A DNA stretch of 28,641 nucleotides from Ignavibacteria bacterium UBA961 (GTDB lineage: Bacteria; Bacteroidota; Ignavibacteria; Kapaibacteriales; UBA961): assembly GCA_002293005.1 (NCBI GenBank), contig DBCJ01000111.1, positions 9,940 through 38,580 on the forward strand. The letters run 5' to 3'. The position numbers and the translations under genes were made by a program. The notes under the pieces are model-generated. The model was not told the origin of the DNA. It saw only the letters and a list, made by a program, of their open reading frames with translations, and did no database searches. Within the stretch, counting starts at the first letter, position 1. Every line of letters begins with the position of its first letter. Shown in pieces: positions 24,303 to 28,641 of the stretch.

Positions 24303-24719
24303 ATGGATTTCCTCACAATATTACATGGTCACAATCGCTGGCTCATGATCATATTCGCCTTATTTGCCATTTTTTCCATAATCAGTAATATGAGAGATTC
24401 CGGGGAATACAAGAAATTCACCAAATTAGCCGGCTCCATTTATGCCTATGCACTTGCACTTCAATTCGTGATCGGACTCATTCTCTTCTTCCCAAAAGGA
24501 AATGCTCTGGATTGGGACATGTCAGCCCTCAGAATACAGTTCGAACATGCCACAACGATGATTCTCGCCATTGCCATTGCGCATTCTCCTGCAGCTTGGA
24601 AAAAGTTGGAAACAAGTAAAAGACTTCGCAATACATTGATTGCTTATGTAGTTTCCATGCTACTGATATTTCTTGGCGTCATTCGAATTGGCGGTATGTC
24701 GCTCTGGCTTGGATCATAA
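24303..24719 (+). CDS. Four-helix membrane protein, cytochrome b-like family of unknown function
   Basis: A 138-residue protein, nearly all membrane: hydrophobic segments at about 13-31, 45-63, 82-95 and 111-131. It starts LHGHNRWLM (His and Arg/Trp before helix 1) and has EHATTMILAIAIAH at about 81-94. This His/Glu-His pattern resembles small Bacteroidota membrane proteins sometimes labelled cytochrome B; heme binding by the paired histidines is possible but not shown. The start ATG 24303 has a GGAG ribosome-binding site and a candidate promoter at 24236-24267. Its stop codon TAA (24717-24719) lies inside the last six bases shared with the convergent formimidoylglutamase-like gene. Confidence 0.78.
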   Translation: MDFLTILHGHNRWLMIIFALFAIFSIISNMRDSGEYKKFTKLAGSIYAYALALQFVIGLILFFPKGNALDWDMSALRIQFEHATTMILAIAIAHSPAAWKKLETSKRLRNTLIAYVVSMLLIFLGVIRIGGMSLWLGS

Positions 24720-25670
24720 AAGATCGGCCAAACCTGAAATATATGTGGCAATCATCAAACCTGCCAATCTCGATGTTCTATCATCGATGTCATATGTTGG
24801 ATTGACCTCGACAATATCTATCATTCGGCATCCTTCAGCACCTGCCCAATAGGCCATTTCGATGATTTCATCGGAAGTAAAACCAATTGAGGCAGGAGCG
24901 CTGACACCAGGAGCAAATGCCGAACAAACTGAATCCATATCGAAACTGACATAGGACCTCAAGCCTGCATCATGCATGGACCTGATCATTTCACGCAATT
25001 GCTGACCCGGATTGCCGATTGCTCTGATATGTTCATATGGTATGATCCTTCCTCCGTGTAATTCCACAAAATCGCGATGATGTACAGAAGCTGCGAATTT
25101 TTGCGTGCCGAATTCTACGAATTCAGATGGTTTTGCACACTCCAACATTTCTCGAAATGGCGTTCCAGAATGCGATAATCCATCTATCTTCACTCTGACA
25201 TCCAGATGGGGATCGATATTGATAATACTTGCTTTTTCATTCATGTCGAGAAATGCTTTGCAATTCGGAAAGGCAATGTCATGTCCACCACCGAGTATGA
25301 TTGCCCTAGAACCCTTTTTTAGAATACGATGAAGAATTTCATAATGATCATTTCTGATATCTTCTAAATCTCTACCCTCGCAATCTATATTTCCGACATC
25401 ATAGATTGAACCAGGGAAATGTTGAACACCAAAAACAGACAATTTTCCCAAATATTCACGAATCTTGAATGGTGCTGTTGAAGCTCCGGGCCGCCCACCA
25501 TTTCTAACAATTCCTATATCCTGAGGAATACCCATCAACACAATATCATGTTCTTTCAAGGTCTCAAATGATTCCAAAACCTTAATCTTAGAGGCAAATC
25601 GCTTGTCCTCGGGCTCGATGGGTGCTTTCATGGTTGACCATTCATCATAGGGTATGATTTTTTCTATCAT
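24714..25670 (-). CDS. Arginase/ureohydrolase-family enzyme, formimidoylglutamase-like
   Basis: A 318-residue ureohydrolase-fold enzyme with a complete binuclear Mn site: H130 in GGGHD, D153, H155 and D157 in DPHLD, and D244 and D246 in SFDMD. The SHSGTPFREML (166-176) and FAPGVSAP (252-259) segments fit formimidoylglutamase (HutG) better than arginase or agmatinase, so histidine degradation is the likeliest role; agmatinase-like activity remains possible. No other hut gene is in the window. It is transcribed alone on the minus strand, diverging from dcd across an 81-base gap, and converges with the small membrane-protein gene, overlapping it by 6 bases. Confidence 0.85.
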   Translation of the reverse strand: MIEKIIPYDEWSTMKAPIEPEDKRFASKIKVLESFETLKEHDIVLMGIPQDIGIVRNGGRPGASTAPFKIREYLGKLSVFGVQHFPGSIYDVGNIDCEGRDLEDIRNDHYEILHRILKKGSRAIILGGGHDIAFPNCKAFLDMNEKASIINIDPHLDVRVKIDGLSHSGTPFREMLECAKPSEFVEFGTQKFAASVHHRDFVELHGGRIIPYEHIRAIGNPGQQLREMIRSMHDAGLRSYVSFDMDSVCSAFAPGVSAPASIGFTSDEIIEMAYWAGAEGCRMIDIVEVNPTYDIDDRTSRLAGLMIATYISGLADLL

Positions 25671-25688
25671 AGGTTCCTCTCTTAGGGG

Positions 25689-25718
25689 TTCATCGCCAAG
25701 CGATTTTTTGTATTTTTG
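25689..25718 (+). promoter_or_regulatory. Candidate Bacteroidota-type promoter of the dcd-trxB operon
   Basis: TTC (25689-25691; one mismatch to TTG), 19 bases, then TATTTTTG (25711-25718), an exact TAnnTTTG match, 33 bases before the dcd ATG. It is the only good -7 match in the divergent gap 25671-25751. No equally good element is seen for the opposite-strand gene. Confidence 0.5.
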
Positions 25719-25751
25719 TCATCACCAAACAAATAAAGCGGAGCTTATACA

Positions 25752-26285
25752 ATGATCTTGACTGACAAAGAAATTCTTGCAAATATAGCGAGCGAAAGAA
25801 TCGTTATCACCCCTTTTCGAAGAGAATGCCTCGGATCCAACAGCTATGATGTTCATTTGGGCAAACTTCTTGCCACTTATGATGAAGACATTCTTGATGC
25901 GAAACTTCATAATACCATCACTACTTTTGAAATTCCTGAAGAAGGTTGCGTATTGATGCCTGATGTATTCTATCTCGGAGTTACAGAAGAATATACCGAA
26001 ACACATGATCATGTTCCCTTTCTCGAAGGTAAGTCAAGTATCGGAAGATTAGGCATTGATATTCACGCCACTGCAGGAAAAGGCGATGTAGGATTTTGCA
26101 ATTATTGGACCTTGGAAATCTCAGTGAAACAACCGGTACGAGTGTATCCGGGCATGCCAATTGGACAACTCATCTATTTTGAAGTAAAAGGCGAAATTGA
26201 AACACCGTATAATGTGAAAGGTTCTGCAAAATACAATGCCAAAACCCATGAACCTGTTGAATCAATGATGTGGAAGAATTTCTGA
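25752..26285 (+). CDS. dcd: dCTP deaminase
   Basis: A 177-residue member of the dCTP deaminase/dUTPase superfamily. It begins MILTDKEI, has the SNSYDVHLG motif, and carries the core EGKSSIGRLGIDIHATAG followed by FCNYWTLEIS, in which the Glu of TLE and the SS of KSS correspond to catalytic and phosphate-binding residues. It converts dCTP to dUTP for thymidylate synthesis. The EGKSS has Lys where Arg is usual, a conservative change. A GCGGAG ribosome-binding site lies about 9 bases before the ATG. It heads a five-gene plus-strand operon; its stop overlaps the next start (TGATG). Confidence 0.93.
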   Translation: MILTDKEILANIASERIVITPFRRECLGSNSYDVHLGKLLATYDEDILDAKLHNTITTFEIPEEGCVLMPDVFYLGVTEEYTETHDHVPFLEGKSSIGRLGIDIHATAGKGDVGFCNYWTLEISVKQPVRVYPGMPIGQLIYFEVKGEIETPYNVKGSAKYNAKTHEPVESMMWKNF

Positions 26286-26926
26286 TGATTAGCTTAAAAG
26301 ACATGACAAATTTCACAAAGACTTTATTCTTTATTGGACTTGTGTTTGTCTTTTCCTCCTGTACTTTCGAGGAGGACAATACGCTCATTTATGATGAATC
26401 CGCAATCATTGAAAGAAGAAAAGAACTTGATGATTTTTTCAAGAATGATGCTTCCTCCCCTTTGAAAGAACATCAAAAGTATCAATTCGAAGGTTTACAG
26501 TATTTTCCTCCCACAGAAGATTTTGCTTTCTATGCGGAATTCAAATTGATTTCCAAACCGGATACTGTTCAATTGTTGACTTCAAAAGGATATGAAAAAA
26601 GAACAATGTTGCGTTATGGTGTATTCTCCATCCAAGATCAAGATGGGACCACATTCACATTGACCGGGTATAGATCTTTGAATGCGGAAGATGATATGAT
26701 ATTCATTCCATTCAAAGACAAGACAAATGGCGTTGAAACATATGAATCCGGCAGATATTTGGAAGTTGAACTTTCTGCGGATAATAGCGAGTATTTTCTT
26801 GACTTCAATAAATCCTATAATCCATATTGTGCCTATAATAAAGACTATGCATGTCCATTGGTTCCCAAGGAAAATTTCCTTTCCATCTCCATCAAAGCCG
26901 GTGAAATGAGGCCGATATTCCAATGA
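26285..26926 (+). CDS. DUF1684-family lipoprotein
   Basis: A 213-residue protein with a lipoprotein signal peptide (TLFFIGLVFVFSSC, lipid-acceptor Cys26). The mature part fits DUF1684: KGYEKRTMLRYGVFSIQDQDG, then FIPFKDKTNGVETYESGRYL, and the strongly conserved DFNKSYNPYCAYNKDYACPLVP with its two cysteines. The function of the family is unknown. The chosen ATG (26285) overlaps the dcd stop (TGATG). The in-frame ATG at 26303 would give a tidier, shorter signal peptide and is also possible. Its stop overlaps the sixA-like start by 4 bases (ATGA). Confidence 0.85.
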   Translation: MISLKDMTNFTKTLFFIGLVFVFSSCTFEEDNTLIYDESAIIERRKELDDFFKNDASSPLKEHQKYQFEGLQYFPPTEDFAFYAEFKLISKPDTVQLLTSKGYEKRTMLRYGVFSIQDQDGTTFTLTGYRSLNAEDDMIFIPFKDKTNGVETYESGRYLEVELSADNSEYFLDFNKSYNPYCAYNKDYACPLVPKENFLSISIKAGEMRPIFQ

Positions 26927-27411
26927 AACAGATCACATTCATTAGGCATGCAAAATCAAATCATATCATGGGTCTTCGAGATCATGACAGACCTCTCAAT
27001 GATCGTGGATTAGACGATGCTCCAATAATGGCTGAAAAATTAAAATCCGAGGGTTTTCACCCGGATGTGTTTTTCTCCAGCACAGCACTTCGCGCACAAA
27101 CAACAGCTGAGTTGATACGCAATGGAATTGATCCACAGATTCCTCTTGAAGAACATTCGCTTCTATATCATGCTTTCATCAATGATTATACGGCATTCAT
27201 ACATCAAGTTGAAGATTCTTATGAGCATATAGTGATTGTGGGACATAATCCTACAATTACATTGATGGTGAATCTTCTTGCTCGTGACAATGTCACGGAA
27301 TCACTGCCGACTTGCTCCGTAGTTTCGCTCACATTCGAAGATTGTAGTTCTTGGAATGCTATTTCACCGCATACGGGTATGATTACTCGCAATGCATTTC
27401 CCGGTCAATAA
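26923..27411 (+). CDS. SixA-like histidine phosphatase
   Basis: A 162-residue member of the histidine phosphatase (phosphoglycerate mutase-like) superfamily. The catalytic motif is R8-H9-A10-K at the N-terminus, followed by DRPLNDRGL, SSTALRAQTTAELI and the second catalytic His in VGHNPTITLM. This size and the RHAK motif match SixA, which dephosphorylates phosphohistidine on HPt domains or phosphotransfer proteins; other small phosphatases of the superfamily look similar. No sensor kinase is nearby. It overlaps the DUF1684 gene by 4 bases and lies 18 bases before trxB. Confidence 0.88.
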   Translation: MKQITFIRHAKSNHIMGLRDHDRPLNDRGLDDAPIMAEKLKSEGFHPDVFFSSTALRAQTTAELIRNGIDPQIPLEEHSLLYHAFINDYTAFIHQVEDSYEHIVIVGHNPTITLMVNLLARDNVTESLPTCSVVSLTFEDCSSWNAISPHTGMITRNAFPGQ

Positions 27412-27429
27412 AGTAGAAAGGAATTTCAT

Positions 27430-28380
27430 ATGTCAGAACATCATCAAATTTGCATCATTGGAAGTGGTCCTGCCGGTTTTACAGCCGCATTATATGCCTC
27501 AAGAGCTCGATTGGATGTCGTGGTCTTTGAAGGACATCAGCCGGGCGGACAATTGACAATTACTACTGAAGTGGAAAATTATCCCGGTTTTGAACATGGC
27601 ATCATGGGACCGGAAATGATGGATGTCTTCCGCAAACAATCCCATCGTTTTGGCGCGCAGTCTATCTATGAAACAATCACCTCAGTTGATACCTCAACAA
27701 GACCTTTTACATTGACAAGTGATCGTGACAAAACATATACTTGTGATTCCATCATCATTTCAACCGGTGCGGCTGCGAAATTACTTGGATCAAAAGGCGA
27801 GCAGGAATTCATGGGATTTGGCGTATCTGCATGCGCCACATGTGATGGTTTCTTCTTCAAAAATCAGCATGTGTATGTGGTTGGTGGTGGTGACACCGCA
27901 ATGGAAGAAGCAAATTATTTGACTCGTTTTGCTTCAAAAGTGACCATACTTCACAGAAGAGATGAATTCCGTGCTTCCAAAATCATGCTTGAGCGTTGTC
28001 AGAACAATCCCAAGATTGAATTCATGGTGAATACAACTGTGGATGAATATATTGGCGAAACACTTCCTTCAGGTTTGAGAAAGCTCACTTCTTTGAAATT
28101 GCGTAATACGGTCACGAATGAAGAAAATATCGTCCCAGCCGATGGAATCTTTGTAGCGATTGGTCATAAGCCAAATACAGATTTATTCAAAGGCTTGATT
28201 GACATGGATGAAACCGGTTATATTCAAACTGTCGGCAAATCTTCTTATACGAATATCGAAGGCGTCTTTGCTTGTGGTGATGCGCAAGACAGTGTGTACA
28301 GACAAGCAATCACAGCCGCAGGAAGCGGTTGTATGGCGGCAATTGATGCAGAGCGCTGGCTTGAAGCACAACATGGATGA
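27430..28380 (+). CDS. trxB: Thioredoxin-disulfide reductase
   Basis: A 316-residue low-molecular-weight thioredoxin reductase. It has the FAD-binding GSGPAGFTAA (11-20), the redox pair C135-A-T-C138 in the NADPH domain, the NADPH-binding GGGDTAMEEA (152-161) with HRRDEFRA (175-182) for the 2'-phosphate, and the closing GDAQDSVYRQAITAAGSG. It uses NADPH to reduce thioredoxin in the cytoplasm. An AAAGGA ribosome-binding site precedes the ATG. The two thioredoxin-fold proteins in this window are exported and so are not its direct substrates. Confidence 0.95.
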   Translation: MSEHHQICIIGSGPAGFTAALYASRARLDVVVFEGHQPGGQLTITTEVENYPGFEHGIMGPEMMDVFRKQSHRFGAQSIYETITSVDTSTRPFTLTSDRDKTYTCDSIIISTGAAAKLLGSKGEQEFMGFGVSACATCDGFFFKNQHVYVVGGGDTAMEEANYLTRFASKVTILHRRDEFRASKIMLERCQNNPKIEFMVNTTVDEYIGETLPSGLRKLTSLKLRNTVTNEENIVPADGIFVAIGHKPNTDLFKGLIDMDETGYIQTVGKSSYTNIEGVFACGDAQDSVYRQAITAAGSGCMAAIDAERWLEAQHG

Positions 28381-28386
28381 TAAAAC

Positions 28387-28614
28387 ATGAATCCCGAAGA
28401 ACAAAAAAAAGCGCCGGTTTTAGTCCGGCGCTTTCCATATGCAATAGAAGCTGAAATGGCTCAGGCACTACTTGCCGAGAATGGCATTTCAAGTTATGTC
28501 TATGATTTGAATGTCAATTCTTGCTATGTCGGAGCCGTCATGGGCGTCCGCTTATTCGTCGCGCAGGAAGATCTCGAACAAGCATTGATGATAATGAATG
28601 AGGAAATTGAATAG
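28387..28614 (+). CDS. DUF2007-family small protein
   Basis: A 75-residue protein matching the DUF2007 pattern: PVLVRRFPYAIEAEMAQALL, then AENGISSYVYD and a GVRLFVAQEDLEQAL ending. The family is labelled putative signal transducing but has no established function. The start ATG 28387 is 6 bases after the trxB stop. Codons 8-16 are formed by a perfect 10-bp inverted repeat (28408-28434), a terminator-like element. No other start is available after it that would keep the domain intact, so the hairpin is genuinely coding. The gene is last in the visible operon, and nothing is identifiable in the remaining 27 bases. Confidence 0.82.
   Translation: MNPEEQKKAPVLVRRFPYAIEAEMAQALLAENGISSYVYDLNVNSCYVGAVMGVRLFVAQEDLEQALMIMNEEIE
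28403..28434 (-). terminator. Terminator-like hairpin inside the DUF2007 gene, minus-strand oriented
   Basis: A perfect 10-bp GC-rich stem (28408-28417 with 28425-28434) with a 7-base loop. On the minus strand it is followed by eight T residues (28410-28403), the standard terminator layout; on the plus strand only three T follow. It could end antisense transcription from a gene right of the window, partly terminate plus-strand transcripts after trxB, or act as mRNA structure at the DUF2007 start. Confidence 0.5.
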
Positions 28615-28641
28615 TACAAGACATCATTCTTTGATGCAACG

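Noticed and set aside
1..28641. CRISPR arrays, tRNAs, insertion sequences, phage genes or defence systems
   Set aside because: I looked through the intergenic gaps and gene products and found no direct-repeat arrays, cloverleaf-like sequences, transposases, integrases or nuclease-type defence genes.

Overview
The window reads as chromosomal DNA of a Gram-negative bacterium of the Bacteroidota/Chlorobi (FCB) lineage. A Kapabacteria- or Ignavibacteria-like member is plausible, but that is inference. The evidence is an LpxC-FabZ fusion gene (typical of that lineage), the gene order uppS-bamA-ompH-ompH followed by lpxD-lpxC/fabZ-lpxA, PD40/OmpA and DUF4159/DUF4175 proteins, and candidate promoters matching the lineage's TTG-N19-21-TAnnTTTG pattern. 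GC is low to moderate. Genes are packed tightly with many ATGA or TGATG junctions. I see no tRNA, rRNA, CRISPR, insertion sequence or prophage, and no gene-free stretch above 300 bases.

Bases 1-7214 (minus strand) hold a six-gene, apparently translationally coupled operon: a hexose-phosphate mutase (glmM-like), a DUF4159 protein, a giant DUF4175 coiled-coil membrane protein, two exported thioredoxin-fold proteins with CxxC motifs, and a metallo-beta-lactamase-fold hydrolase cut by the left edge. A strong terminator at 7283-7316 separates it from a PD40/OmpA-domain outer-membrane protein and an orphan biotin carrier protein (7336-10664, minus).

A short plus-strand pair follows: an MGMT-family DNA-repair protein and a Tat-exported superoxide dismutase (10798-11874). 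Next is a long minus-strand envelope-biogenesis operon (20201 down to 11875): uppS, bamA, two Skp/OmpH chaperones, lpxD, lpxC-fabZ, lpxA and a VanZ-like gene. It joins undecaprenyl-diphosphate synthesis, outer-membrane protein assembly and lipid A synthesis behind a near-consensus promoter at 20337-20366.

Upstream on the same strand is a regulatory module: a TPR protein with a LuxR-type DNA-binding domain, a YbaK-type deacylase and a GAF/SpoIIE-type phosphatase (24126 down to 20409). Then come a small plus-strand four-helix membrane protein and a minus-strand formimidoylglutamase-like enzyme, whose genes converge and overlap at their stops. The right end is a plus-strand operon: dcd, a DUF1684 lipoprotein, a SixA-like phosphatase, trxB and a DUF2007 protein.

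Most of the window is well-understood housekeeping. The least explained parts are the DUF4159/DUF4175/thioredoxin operon, the LuxR-YbaK-SpoIIE module, and a terminator-like hairpin inside the start of the DUF2007 gene.
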